This document shows positions 36,001 through 48,834 of a stretch of DNA of 64,000 nt, one piece after another (position 1 is the stretch's first letter; every line of letters begins with the position of its first letter). The DNA lies in NCBI GenBank assembly GCA_918026815.1, contig CAKJVC010000150.1, positions 372,001 to 436,000 of the forward strand. Reading direction: 5' to 3'. The notes under the pieces are model-generated. The model saw only the letters and a list, made by a program, of their open reading frames with translations, did not search any database and was not told the DNA's origin. The stretch is from Chalara sp. BL73. Taxonomy: Eukaryota > Ascomycota > Leotiomycetes > Helotiales. The translations under genes were made by a program, and so were the position numbers.

Positions 36001-39000
36001 GTAGTTTTCAATGGACGCTGCAAGCTTAAGTGCTTCCTCCGAAGGTTTATAGACCTGCCAAGACGTTAATATTTCGAATGCTCAATCGTGTCGCGGATAA
36101 GACTACATACTACGATGCATATTTCCCTTCCTTTGAAATCTGTTGTATCTCTAGGGAGTTTTGCAAGAAGCGTTTGTCCTCGAACATCTAAAACATTGAA
36201 CTTGTTTTGAAGCCGGGCTACAGCCATATCTATCTGAGGGCCCAGGACAAGCCCATCATCCTTTAATAGAGGAATAACCTGGTTTGCGACACTGTTCCAA
36301 GACTCTTTTGATAATACACACTACGCAAATTAATTAGATTTCTACAACGGGTTACCAATTTATTTCTGGAAATTTTACCTCAGGAATATAGACTAAGTCC
36401 TGAAATAACGCTAGTTAGTGGCCGGAATTACAACCAACATTTGTAGTACTCACATATGGAGCTTTTATCTCGGATTCTCTCTGTAGCTCTCCTTCTTCAT
36501 TTATCGTCGCGACATCCCATGAGTGACAACGCGGAAAATCGGTATCTTTATCAAGAAGATCAAGCCACTGCTTTCTCCATTCCTCTAATCCACCTGCTAA
36601 TTCGAGTACTCGAAGTTTGGGGTTTTTGTGCCCTGCAAGATCCAACAGAGCACCAGTAGTAGCGAAATGTTGCTCGTTATGCGACTCCGTGGGGTTTTTC
36701 TGCTTCAAAATTTTGGTGATGTACGCATCGAGTTGAACCTGGGCACTTGAATTGAGTCTTAGAATATCAGGTTTCCATTGAGTACGTAAAAAGGGATGCC
36801 GCAGAAGTTTGGGCTGTTGGCTAGATGGTTGATCGGAGTCGTCACCTTTCTTGCCTTGGTACAATGAAAGCCGAACGTCAGTCAGGTCAATTATGACAGT
36901 TCCATTTGGATCGCGCAGTGTGCTGTATGTTCGATGTGTACTGAATCCGGTCTTGGCTGCCCGGGTCTGTATTGTTGCCTCCGAACGAGAGTCAATTCTC
37001 CCAAATGTGCGAATGCGACCTTCTCCTATAAAGACAGGAAGGTAGGGTCGAAGTGCGCTTATATACCCTTTTGTTGTACCAATCATGGGAGCCTGGAGAC
37101 AAGTATCAATGGTGATTGGATGTACGGGATAATACGTCGAATCCGGATGTGTGGCCAAGGGGGGGATCAACAGGGTTGTGCATTCTGTATCAAGCCTCTC
37201 GCGATTGCCATCAGTGCGTATACTAGTCAGCGATTTAAAATGCTCCTCGAAGCAAAGTCCCCCTTCTGTCGACTTTGCATACCATTGTTCAGGGTCGCAA
37301 GTTTCAAATCCTTTTGTGTTGGACAGCAGGACAGACCCTTGAATGTCTACGGAATGGTTCACACGTATTTCTCCAGCACAATGCACAGTGGCATGGCCGA
37401 TTCCTGCTGAGGATACACAAAACTCAAACCATCCAGATGAAACAGTGACTGCCGACAACTTCCGCTTCGCTACTCTTGTATGAAGCTCAACACCACTGTC
37501 CGGTGCCTCGTTGTCCTCGGGAACAACGAGCGCAGCAGCGATGTTCACGTTACGAAACTCAAACACAATACCATGCTGGTCCCTATCCTGGTTGACCATA
37601 CTATCTCTTAACCCAAGGACTTGTGATATAGCCTCGATTCCTATGGCGAGATACCCTGTGGCAGGAAAGATAATCTGGTCTTCTATTTTATGACCCCGTA
37701 TCCAAGGCATCTCGTTCAAACGAAGAATGTTACGCCAACACCAATTTATTCCATCACCAGCAAGCTGTTTGGATCCCAACAATTCGTGCCTCACATGTTC
37801 CCTGTTGCGATATTCAATGCTAGCACGTGGCTCATACCAAAGCAACTTGTCTGGGTAGTCCCAAGGATATGTGGGTAAGTCATGAAGTGGCACCAAACCC
37901 GATTTCGGCAGACGATTTACCGTATGCCAGTTGACCTCTTGGCCGTGTCGAAAAAGCTTTCCAGCTAGATGTCTCATACATACATTTGAGTCTTGCTTCC
38001 TGATTAATGACGGGGTATAAGGAAGCTGGGGATTTTCTAGCCTGAGCCCGGCTCTGATCTGATCAAAAGGTCCTTTCAGTGCAGAATGTGGTCCAATCTC
38101 GATAAAATGATGTCTACCCTTATTCGTAATAAGATTTCCTATGGCTGAACTAAATTGTACTGGTTTCTCAAGGTTCTCTCGCCAATACGCTGTCGTGTTG
38201 GTGTATTTGTCAAAGATCCTGAGACGATCTCCAGCTTCACCTACAGAAGAATACATCGTGGCGGCCAGGGGGATTCCCTCCACAATTTTATCATCGCATA
38301 GATGTTGTGCAAGTAGTTCCTCGTACATTTCGCCTACCTCTTTCATCATGTAGGAATGATATGCACGTTGCCCTGTCTCCAATTTACGAGAAAATATCCC
38401 TTGTGACTTAATTTCAGCCTCAAGCGTTTCGATGCCTTCTGGCGAGCCACTCAGCGTAACACTTTTAGGTGAATTAACGCAGGCTACGCATACTTTCCCT
38501 ACAAGTGTATTCTTCTCAATAAGGCTTTCGGCAGCATTTCCCCCCATACCGACAGCCATCATGGCACCGCCTTGTGTCTGTGGTTGGCCCACGGCATATC
38601 CGCGAAAGTATGCTGCAACTATGGCTTGTGCGGCGGAGAGGAGTCCTGTAGTATAGGCAGCAGCAATCTCGCCTGAGGAATGTCCAATAACAGCAGAAAC
38701 GCCAACACCCCAACTGCGTAACACATTCACAATTGCGATCTGGATTGCAGTACAGAGTGGCTGGCTCCGAGTGACGTTGTTGACCTGACTACTCTCTGGA
38801 GTATCTAATATAGTTTGTTCCAGGGTCCAATCAGGGGTGAAAGGAGACGGCAAAGCTTGTAAGATGTGATCAAGCTGTCTTATTGTGGTCGAAAATGTCT
38901 CCTCCATGCTTAAAAGTTCCTTACCCATTCCTGCGTACTGCGCCCCCTGGCCAGTAAAGATGAAAGCGATAGGCAGAGGACTTGAGGATGCCGTGTCAGT

Positions 39001-41161
39001 TACGTCAGCCTGAATAATCTTGCCTGTTCCATCAGTATCTGCTTGGACCAAGAGGTAATCTTTCTGTCCCAATCGCGATCGGCGTTGCGATAAGGTGAAT
39101 GCCAGTCTCTGCAGAGTATCCTTGTGGTATTTTGAAATGATTTGGGAAAGTTGTTGGGAACGTATTTCGAGAGACTTCCTTGACACCGCGGATACTGGCA
39201 GAACAAGAGGCCAATGGCCCACGGCTATAGTGGCCCGTTTCTTATGAGGTGAATCACTCAGGTAACTGTCAATGGATTCTAAGATGATATGCGCATTTGC
39301 ACCACCATAGCCAAAGGAATTGACGCTAGCTCGACGGATCGGTCTCGGCCATGGTTCCACTTCAGTCACAACCTCAAAATTGCGTCTATCAAGTTTTACT
39401 ATTGTAGAACGTTCAGCTGAGGTACGTCTGCCGGAGGTCAATTAATATATTGCCTACTTACACTTAGGATTCAATGTTGTGACGCCGTAGGTTGGGGGAA
39501 TGCAGTCATTCTCAAACGACAACGCGACTTTGATGAGTGATGTGAGACCGCTAGCTGCTTCACTATGACCAAAATTGGGTTTTACCTATGATAAGCCAAC
39601 AAAATCAGAAAAATCTATACATAATATACAATGAAAGCGAAGAGTTTATTGGGCAGGAAAATTATGCCTCGCCACCCCTACCTCACCCTCCTAGCTCCTA
39701 CCGACTCGATATGGTAGATTGAAGGTGACAAGACACAACTAAACCCCCAAATAGAAAGTTTAAATATCACTCACCGACCCAAGCATGACAGGTGCCCATT
39801 CGCGATGAGCAAAGCAAGATGAGAGCGCATCTACCTCGATCGGATCTCCCACCGCAGTACCCGTGCCATGACATTCCACGTAATCTGTACCGCTGAAGGT
39901 GAGACCGGCGTTTGAATACGCCTTTCGAATAACAGCTTCCTGGAAAGTTGCACTTGGCTGCGCAATACCAGGGGTGTTACCGTTTCTACACAACTACCAT
40001 TAGAATGAAAATGGCCAAATGCTATAAGAAAAACTGGGTCTTACGCGTTGACAGCTGTTCCGCGAATAACAGCCCGAATGCAATCCCCATCTCTAAGTGC
40101 AGATGAAAGACGCTTTAGATACACCGCATTGATTCCTTCGCCCCGTCCATAGCCATCAGCCGATATATCGAATGTGTGGCAAGTGGATGTCGGCGAAAGG
40201 ACTCCACCTAAACTTGTTCCAAGATGCTGTTCTGGAGACATGATAATGTTGACCCCCGCCACAATTGCTCCATCACAATCGCCAGACTGGATGGCTTGTA
40301 CGGCGTTATGAACACAGTAAATGGATGAAGAGCACGCTGTGTCTAGGGCAAAGCTATTAAATCGAAGTCAGCATGCAGATTCAGAATAATTAAAACAGGA
40401 AACGAGGTCAAATACATACCTGGGTCCATGGAGGTTGAACACGTGTGATATTCTGTTCGCCAATATCGCAGTGCCTGATCCAGTAGCAGAGTATCTTGAC
40501 CCGTAGTCAGGGTCCTTGTTCTGTATCGCGTGATAGTCCAAAGTAAAGTTCCCAACATACACTCCAGTCATGGTGTCTGAAATTTGATCCATGGAGATAC
40601 CAGCATTTTCCAGGCACTCATATACAACTTCCAGAAGTTGTCGCTGCTGTGGATCCATATATATTGTCTCCAAATTATTGATTCCAAAGAAATTGTTGTC
40701 AAACTTGCGGGTATCATGTTGTAAAAAATAACCTCCTTGAGCGCTCATTGCACCACCACGATCTCCACTTCCTGGGTGGTAGAAGCCTTTCATATTGAAA
40801 GACTTTTTAGGAGTTGGACCTTGAGCAGATTTTTTTTTGATAATGAAGTCCCATAGTTCGGACGGCGAAGAAATACCCCCCGGAAGACGGCAAGCTGAAA
40901 AGTTGAGCTGTGTCAGAAACCCATACATAATATACATTTTACACAGGATGCAAGATGGTGGACCATACCTTGTCCGACAACGCATACTAATTCCCCATCA
41001 TAGTCATCATCAAAATCTGAGTTACTGTCACTAGTAGTAGGTGGTATCGCACAGCTGGTAGATGATACATCGCTGCGCGTAGCACTGGTTGAATATGTAT
41101 CGCCGGAGCCTTTGGAAGTCAGATCAACAACCGGGGCTAGAGCTATGGAGACATCTGCCAT
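33087..41161 (-). CDS. Highly reducing polyketide synthase (KS-AT-DH-[degenerate MT]-ER-KR-ACP)
   Basis: Eleven exons close in frame to 2442 aa; start [10 protein letters not shown] at 41161. KS: ACRLPGG, active Cys in ALDTACSSS, His in VECHGTGT and [55 protein letters not shown] with the His, [12 protein letters not shown] with the Asp. Only a stub of the methyltransferase remains (LRVLELAGG), so no C-methylation is expected. [46 protein letters not shown] with the Tyr. [15 protein letters not shown] with the carrier Ser. No thioesterase, so release needs a partner enzyme. One exon is only 21 bases (36379-36399, DLVYIPE). It builds a reduced polyketide chain in the cytosol. With the cupin and SDRs nearby it fits PKSs that make alkyl-salicylaldehydes; that product class is inference. 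Confidence 0.93.
36379..36399 (-). other. 21-base micro-exon of the PKS
   Basis: Flanked by TTTCAG and GTAAAA splice signals on the minus strand; it encodes DLVYIPE in phase 0 between KAPY (exon ending 36454) and CVLSKES (exon starting 36320). Skipping it would keep the reading frame and remove seven residues at the end of the degenerate MT region. Confidence 0.7.
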
Positions 41162-43850
41162 TGTAAAGTTCTATGGGTTGCAAATTTCTGGAGTATAGGT
41201 AGTTTAAATGCTGTGAAATTTTGGAACAGTTCTGATTGGTCAAATGTACAGTAGAGTAGGTAAATTTTATATTCATAAAATTCACAGCATAGTTTCTTCC
41301 TCTACGTTATCAAACATGTATAGAAGTTGGCGCCAAGCAGCACAATCACTGCACCAAGTAGCCCTACGAAAAACGGGGGAGTGAGAAATGCAAATGGTTG
41401 TTTTCTGAGAGTATAACGCCTGAGGCACCAGGTGGTCAGCTTGCATAAAGAGCGCCTAATCCGAGGCCTTCCTCGAAACGATACCCCCTGTAACCGCAGC
41501 TCCATTGTGATTACTACCTAAATTTCCCATTCATGGGATAAAAGGGAAGATAAGAGCCAATCAAGATGATTGCAGATAGCGAAGTTATATTCACAGTCTA
41601 CATCGCGAAACTGAAAAGCATCCATCCAGCACATAAGATGGGACAATAAGGGCTTGGAGATTCCCAAATAAATGTTATAATGTATACAGATAGCCAGACA
41701 GCAATCGTAATCGCGGATAAATCAAGAAGAAAATCTGGCTCATACCTTCTAACGGAAGTCTTTGAATGTATTGACGATATCCACTCAAGCACATGACATA
41801 TATAAACCTCATGGATACCGACCCAAACTGGTATAGCATGGAATGGAGAGGCCCAGCAGCAGAAAGAAGCTACAGGTTGGAGAAACAAACGACGGGGAAG
41901 AGCTGGGACTTCGGTATTGCTGAGATAACCCTAGTCATAGAAATCCACGCTTGTCACTCAGATAAATTAATCCGCAGCTAAAGATTGGCCGAGAAACGAA
42001 GCCAAGTGCCGCGAATCGTACCAACTGTAATCCGAGAAACACATCCCTAAGGTCTCGGCAACAAGGCTTAAAAAGCGTTAGCTTTATCATGAACAACCTT
42101 GATCGAGAAAGTTATGTTTAAGCGCCTATCCCCTAGTAGAAAATTCTCGGAAATTGCTAGCCCCAACTGTTGGTCCGTGTGCACAATATTATCGTGATAT
42201 TTGATATTATATTTTTGATTTCCTAAGGTACTGAGGTCTGATTATTGATATTATACCATAACGTAGAATACTTCAATACCATGCCAAGCCTTAGATGTCT
42301 TTATCCAGCTGATCGCCCAGAAAATAACCAGGGATAGTCTGTTTCGGAATATCTCAACCTCTTACTTTTTTTATATTTTGAATGCTTCTAATTTTCTAAA
42401 TATAAAATTCTAAAGCTATATTTAAAAATTAAATAAATTGTATAAACTCTGAAAAGGGTTACAGCTCGCAAAAAATACTCAACTTTATGAACTCGAGTGT
42501 CATATAAACTATGTATAGCTTCGTATAGCATATCACGAGACAGGTGTGGTATAGCATGACATTGTACGTTTAGAGTTTGGTACATATGTAAATCTCTAAT
42601 GTAATATCATGCAGTGCGAGGTATTGGACGCAGAACGGCCGATATATCATGTCATACTACCGAGCACACTGTTGTGGGTGCAGTTACCAGCTCCAGTTAA
42701 ACGCATATATCCTGCTCTACCGCAAGAATTACTGCCAACTTAGAAGCCACTTTGGCCCAGGACATAGGACCCTGGGGGCCCAAACTCAGGCTGAAAGGAG
42801 TGAACTTCAGATATTCAGATAAGCAGCCCGGCTATTAGAGCAATTCAAGAAGCTGTTAGTAGTTATCGACTATGGAATCGGGCAGTTTGACGTCAATTTG
42901 CTTACTTAAATCTATTTCCAGGGCTTGATGATACAATTCGCATTGTGTCTGCCCACCCTCGGTAGATCCGCGCCGTAAGGCAGCAGTACCGATGGAACGC
43001 CTGACGGGAATACGGATGCAGCAATTTTCCTGGTAAGCCCTTGGCCAAGCGATGTGACTGGGTGATGATCTACTATCCAGGGGGACGGCGTTGACGAACC
43101 TTGTGTAAGTTATCCGACTGGACATACGGCAATTACTACTGTGAGACGCTGAAGTGACATTGGCAGCCACCAGTAGCACTCGATCATTGATCCAACCACT
43201 TAAGTAATTAGAAAATACTCCAAATGTTGTATGTAACACGCCCTGAATTACCTGGGCTCCGATGCTCAACGCCAAAGGCTGACATCTGGGCACCGTAGCT
43301 TACCCCGCGGCGCTCCAGCTGCCGCACTTCTGCATATTCAAGCCACACATCACCCACATGCAAGACAGATAAGGCTTCAGCGAAGTTGCACCATGGCCAA
43401 CACTTCTCGGGATACGCAAGCACTTTCTCGGTCTCCATAGGAAACCTCGCAACACATATTGTGCTCCTACAGAAAAGGAAGTATCCGAGGGGATAAACTG
43501 GTCATGTAGTATTCGTTATGCATCTGTGGGGCACGTCAGACATATCAAATCTTTCACAGAGGAGTAGAGAGCCATGAGAGTTGTGATGCATGTTGATGCA
43601 AGAAAGGTCTCCCCATAATTTTGGTGCTGCAAGGTCAAGGGACAGTGCATGCCGAAGTATTGAAGCATTTCCGGGTGATGAATTTTTGGTGGTTTGTGAA
43701 TCAATTGTCAACCTAAGTTAGTATTACTGACAGCCGCTGACGTAAAAATGGACATCTTTTTCTACCAGAAAAGCCTTCTAACTTTCCAGTTCTTGTTCCC
43801 CAGAATAGTTGAATAACTCAGGTGCAATTCACAAATAATTCAAGAGAAAC
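41162..43850. other. Long intergenic region between divergent PKS and cupin genes
   Basis: Includes AT-rich DNA (about 42180-42620). The only coding-like material is on the minus strand at 42856-43438, given separately. It probably holds the PKS and cupin promoters; I see no binding-site array. Confidence 0.45.
42856..43438 (-). CDS. Uncertain ORF pair, unidentified
   Basis: Two overlapping minus-strand frames (43438-43208, METEKVLAYPEKCWPWCNF; and 43293-42856, ending LSKQIDVKLPDSIVDNY) could form one protein by an unseen splice, with GTAAGC at about 43300. Composition is acceptable but no domain is recognisable. It may be a small cluster gene, a relic or chance. Confidence 0.2.
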
Positions 43851-44668
43851 ATGACAACTCCATTGAAAGAAGGCGAACTTAACGAATATGGCCTCCCGTA
43901 TAACCCTCGAGCCATGGGCTACATAGCGCAGGGCTTTCCAGCTCCAGGGCTCCGCCGAACAGTAAGACACATAACCGGTCACGATAAAGAGGGAAAAGAG
44001 GTTTTCCTCAGCACTGACTGCGGGGATCACCACCTTATTATGGGCGAGCAGCAAGCTCTGTCTAACATCATATACTCAACTCATGAAACTCCTGTGGATA
44101 TCAATGACGACGTTGATGTAAAGCATGCTACGGAGAATGTGGTAGGTATCGAATTCATATACATAAGTTTTTTTGAGAAAATGATCCCAGGAAAGAACAG
44201 AAAAATAGTAGACCATAGATCCTGTTATTCCCCCAAACGAAAATCTAAAACATTTGCTGATTTCAAAACGTTTTTAAAATCTTACAGCCACCGCTACATT
44301 ATGAGCACGGAACCGTGGTTCGAATGATCGATTTCGCTCCCAATGAGCTTACCCCGTTACACCGCGCTCTATCCATTGATTATGGCATTGTGCTGGAGGG
44401 CGAATTCGAGCTCATCCTCCAATCGGGCGAAAAGCGAATTATGCGGCAGGGTGACATCAGCATTCAGAGAGCTACAGCCCACCAGTGGAAGAATTTATCA
44501 GGTGGGGGTACACTGCCAGGTCGCATGATTTGGATATTGGTTAGTGTCAAGGATGTGATTGTGAATGGAAATAAGTTGGAAGGCTTCATGGGCCCTTTGT
44601 CGGTTTATTATGATGAGGAGAAGAAGAAGGAGAAGGAAGAAGAGAAGGAAGAAGAGAAGGAGAATTAA
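43851..44668 (+). CDS. Cupin-domain protein of the polyketide cluster
   Basis: Two exons (43851-44141, 44288-44668) joined by a 146-base phase-0 intron give 223 aa, starting MTTPLKEGELNEYGL. The first exon has NPRAMGYIAQGFPAPGLRRT and FLSTDCGDHH. The second has the cupin barrel: FAPNELTPLHRALSIDYGIV, LEGEFELIL, MRQGDISIQRATAHQW, so the His residues of both cupin motifs are present. The tail is a run of Lys/Glu, encoded by an imperfect GAAGAG/AAG repeat. Small cupins of this type occur beside HR-PKS genes in the trichoxide, sordarial and flavoglaucin clusters, where a cupin is needed with SDRs to form the salicylaldehyde ring. That role here is inferred from context. The intron is longer than its neighbours'. 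Confidence 0.82.
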
Positions 44669-44906
44669 GAGGAATTGAAATAGATGCGTTCATGTCGTAA
44701 CAAATTTGGGAGTATGTGAAGATAAAACGCAAGCCAAATATCTTATGCTCATTGCACTGATTAATTGAGTCCATGTTACTTTGTCACCCTTAGACTCTAT
44801 CAATGGAGAAGCAGATATCGAGTGAGAGGCTTATCAAGACACGTGAGATTCTAGCTCTCAAATTTTGTATTTAATTGACTTTTCAGAAGTACCGCATTCA
44901 GGCTTC

Positions 44907-46350
44907 CTACTTCCCTTTGTTTGCACCAGCTCGATATGCCTCTCTTAATTTGTTGAAGTTGAAAAGGCCCCACAGGATGCGGTCCTGGAATATTTTTAAT
45001 TAATAATCTGCCATTGACGAATAGCAGGATTTTAAGAATACGCACCCAAATTGTACGGGGTGCAACGGCATCGAGAAGGCGGATTATAAAAGTGGCATTT
45101 CCAAACCAGAACCAAGCTGCTGGGGATGATTTCAAACTCTGAGAGACAACATTTCGTGCATATACAAAGCGATCAGTGGTAACTGGATAGGTGAGAATTT
45201 TCTTTGATCAGCCGAATTGTCCTAAAGAGACGTAGATAGGAATTAACACACCTGGTACTCTCTGAACGTGTTTCGTGAATTCACTTGCAAGTGGGGAAAA
45301 GTATGAGTCTGCTTAATTGTCAAAAGAAAAGTTATGGCAAAAGAAAAACAAGTATAAATTGCCCCTACTCTCTGGCAGTACTCTTTCTCTGTCGGATTTG
45401 AGGATATTGGTACCGACTTCACCGGATATGACCTGGTAAAAAGTTTTTGTTAATTAGCAGATGCGGAGGTGGTTCAGTCCCTCAATAGAATTAGTACATA
45501 CTGTGAGAACCTTAACACTAAAGCATTGAATACCAGTTAGATTAACATCATTATGGGGTAATATACTGATCGCAAGGCAGGAATAAGCTCTTACTTGAAT
45601 GGAGCCATCTCAACCCGGAGTGTGCTTGACCAGTGGTGAAGGGCCGCCTTGCTGGCGTTGTAGGATGCTAATTTTATGTGAACAAAGATTCTTCGGGCTT
45701 CGTGGACAACAGATCTTACATCCATAAACATATGGAATAACTCCTCCAATAGATCCGATATTCACGATCGTCCCAGCAGATCTTATTAGAGCATCATGGA
45801 AGTGATGAACCATCCGTATTGGCCCAAAAACATTTACATCGAACATCTTTTGCACGGCATTGACGTCGGTGTCAATGGCTGTCATGGTGTAGCCTTTTAT
45901 CATACTTGTTCAGCCCTATTCATCATATTGGCCTCTCAGACTACTTACATATCCCTCTACGGTAACGTGAGAATTATTATTGATAGCATATGAGAGCCAG
46001 AGAAATAAAAAACGAGATATAAAGCTATAATTACGCATTGTTCACGAGTACGTCAATGTAGCCCCCAGTAAGCTTAATGACATTCTCTCTCAGTGCGAGA
46101 ATTGATTCTTCCTTCGTCACGTCCAGTGGGAACGTTGTTATCCCAGCAGCAGACAGATGTTCATCTGATTCCGAAGGGAGCACAGTGGCAATAGGGGTGA
46201 TATTGCGGCTCGCGTACTCTCGTGCCAGTGCTTCGCCAATACCCCCCTGTCCGCACCTAGCGGATAAACTTAGTTTATGATGGAAGTAAATGGGTTTTGG
46301 ACAGGAACACACCCAGTAATCAGGGCAAATTTTGCTGGTCGGTGCGGCAT
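44907..46350 (-). CDS. Short-chain dehydrogenase, AYR1-like (1-acyl-DHAP reductase type)
   Basis: The first exon encodes MPHRPAKFALITG, spliced to CGQGGIGEALAREYASRN: the NADPH-binding TGxxxGIG motif. Then LDVTKEESI, VLVNNA, NVFGPIRMVHHF and IVNIGSIGG, and after a splice the active-site SYNASKAAL. Late exons give VTTDRFVYARNVV, SSPAAWFWFGNATFIIRLLD, APRTIW and, after a last intron, NFNKLREAYRAGANKG with stop at 44907-44909. This C-terminal helix (AWFWxG, LDxxAPRTIW) is typical of the AYR1 branch. About seven exons; the middle ones are approximate. In salicylaldehyde clusters SDRs oxidise or reduce the chain that folds into the ring; likely the same here. It is transcribed away from the SDR at 47.7 kb. 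Confidence 0.82.
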
Positions 46351-47728
46351 GGCCAAAGTCATCAATAAGTCGAAATTCCGCTCCGACTGATGGTCTACCT
46401 CATAGGTGTTACGTATAGGAGGGCGAAATTTCAATCCGTCCGTAATAAATTTAGCCGAATTGACATTGGAGTCGAAGATAATGGAGCGCAATATCAATTC
46501 CAAAAATTGGCGGGGTCGATATACTAGCACAGAAGAGGCCCCTCAGCCCCAGCGTGTCACCCTTATGCTACAGCGTGTAAACCCCCCAAGCCACCAGTGT
46601 GCTACCCCTTATTTTACAGCTTGTAAAGTAACTGTGCCTCGACTTGCCAGCCTGATGAGCTAGTTCAAATTCGCTGAGGGGTTATACATTCCGGAATATA
46701 ATCTTGAGTACTTCCGAGAGCTTTAATTATTAAGGGTAGGTGGTCAATACAGTGTCATAGGCCTGTAAAGGCCTTTGCAGAAGTGATAATTCTATGTTTC
46801 GTATCAATATTTTCAGCCCTGGAGTGCCTATGTGGGGGGTTCCCTTCTCCGAGTCAGCTGTATTACGAAGGGGTATGGCCTTCTGAAGCAACCTTGAAGC
46901 AACCTGGGGTTGGGCATTTAACATACAGGGGGTCAGCACCCCGCATATATATATTGAACAAGAGTGTACTTGCATAAGCTCGTCTGCGAAATTCGGGCGC
47001 GGATTGGTGCATGATGCAAACACCAACATTTGCATCTGCACCGCACTGCGCCTTGATATTGCGGCGGAGCTTTCCAGCGGCAGAATTTGCTGCTGAAGCA
47101 GGTTATTGGCAAAATAGACTATTGCGCCAATTCTACCGGAGCGAGACAGCCAGGGTGGTGTTGGACTGGGTGGTTGGAACCAACGAGTCACCGATCACCA
47201 AAAGCGTATTATTCATTAACATCCACTGCATTGCTGCGATGACACATTCTAAAATCGAACATCGCAGAGCTTGGAGACAGGACTATGAACGGCTGAACGC
47301 CCGATGTGATTTAAATATTACTTTTCCCATGCCATTTCTATATTGGTGAAATTATTGGAAAAGTGACTTGTCACAAGTAGCACCTGTAATGCAGCTGAGC
47401 TCCATTTGGTAGTGGCAGGATACCTCTCTAAAACGAGGTTAACCAAGTAAAATATGCTCATTATTGTTTCGAGTTGTTGTGAGAGCATTGAAAATAAGAA
47501 GACTTACGTAAAATTGATAATTATACACCGTAGCAGCAGTGATTAAGCCCCTTGCCTTATCAGTGAGTCCGATATGAAACTGTACAACGATGATTCCTCC
47601 CCTCTCTTACAGTAACCGACTTCGGGAGCTCTCCCTCTGAGAACTTGCTCATCCCGCGTTTACCTACCCAGGCCCCTATATCCACAAATAATTGTATACA
47701 CTCCGTTTCCATATCGCAATTCATACAC
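46351..47728. promoter_or_regulatory. Intergenic region between two divergent SDR genes
   Basis: About 1.4 kb with no recognisable gene. The long frames here (46730-47191 minus, 47011-47349 plus) overlap each other and lack domains. It should contain both promoters and includes the short tandem repeat at 46552-46628. Confidence 0.4.
46552..46628. repeat. Imperfect tandem repeat, two units of about 40 bases
   Basis: Unit 1 (gcgtgtcacccttatgctac then agcgtgtaaa) and unit 2 (gtgtgctaccccttatttta then cagcttgtaaag) align with a few substitutions. No coding role is apparent. Confidence 0.5.
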
Positions 47729-48834
47729 ATGACTACTCCAGTCTTAGACAGCAGACTTAAGCTCGCCTCTGAAAAGAGGACAACCTTCCACGCATGTCTC
47801 TACCGTCAATTCTTCATCACGCCTGCTCTCCCACGCAATGTCGACCTCACTGGCAAGACTGCGATTGTTACCGGATCTAATACGGGTCTCGGTCTGGAAT
47901 GCGCGCGCCAGCTCTTGGACTTGGGTTTAGGAAAGCTCATCATTGCGGTACGCGACGAAGCGAAAGGTCAGGCGGCTCGCGCTCTCTTGCTGTCAGGCCG
48001 TAAACTTGCAGACAATGCTATTGAGGTTTGGAAGTTGGATATGATATCCTATGATTCGGTGGTTGCGTTTGTGGAGCGCGCTAAGAGCCTAGAGCGCCTT
48101 GACATCGCCGTCCTCAATGCTGCTATCATGAAAGTAACCTACGAGCAAGCCGCATCCACCAGCCACGAAGAAACACTTCAGGTGAACCTTTTGTCCACGG
48201 CTCTACTTACTGTCCTGCTTCTTCCCATCTTCAAGGCTCAAAAATATCCTGAGCCGGGTCGTATAGTCTGGGTTCAATCGGATATAACTTCTTGGACTAA
48301 GTTTAAGGAGAAAAATAGCACCCCATTGTTGCCTGCTTTAGACAGGCCCGAGAACTTCAACTTTCCTGACCGTTATGCTACCTCCAAGCTGCTGGGTCAA
48401 CTCTTCGTCACTGAATTGACGAGGCTGATTCCCTACTCGGTTGCCATCATCACGATGCCCAGCCCAGGCCTATGTTATGGTACAAGCCTAGGTGCTCAGC
48501 CCAAAAAGAATATCGGAGAGTCAATTTGGAATGTCGTCAAGCGTATCCTCGGGCGTTCAAGTTCAGTTGGGGCTCGAGTACTCACCGATGGAGCCGTTAA
48601 TTACGGTGTTGAGGCTCATGGACAATTTATAGAAGACTGCAAAATAGTACCGTAAGTAATTCCTTCTAGGTTTTGCGAGCTAATCTTGCTAATGGCACTC
48701 AAAGGAAGGTCCCTTTTGTCTATACGGCTCAGGGTGATCGGGTCACCAAAGTGCTCTGGGAGGAGATAATGGCAGAACTATCTTTTGCAAACGTTCAGCA
48801 AATTGTGAGTGATCTGAGCAATGAGAGTAGTTGA
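47729..48834 (+). CDS. Short-chain dehydrogenase/reductase (WWOX/retinol-dehydrogenase-like)
   Basis: Two exons (47729-48651, 48705-48834) with a 53-base intron give 350 aa. The start is the ATG of MTTPVLDSRLKLASE; an upstream TTG in frame is ignored. The Rossmann motif is GKTAIVTGSNTGLGLECARQL, followed by LDMISYDSV, LDIAVLNAAI (NNAG position), GRIVWVQSD and the active-site RYATSKLLGQLF (YxxxK). After the splice, KVPFVYTAQGDRVTKVLWEE closes the protein, as in fungal SDRs of the TIC32/WWOX branch. NAD(P)H-dependent oxidation or reduction; the substrate is unknown but is presumably the cluster's polyketide. Transcribed divergently from the AYR1-like SDR. Confidence 0.85.

Noticed and set aside
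46730..47349. Overlapping frames of 153 codons (minus) and 112 codons (plus)
   Set aside because: They are shadows of each other in the SDR-SDR intergenic region, without motifs.
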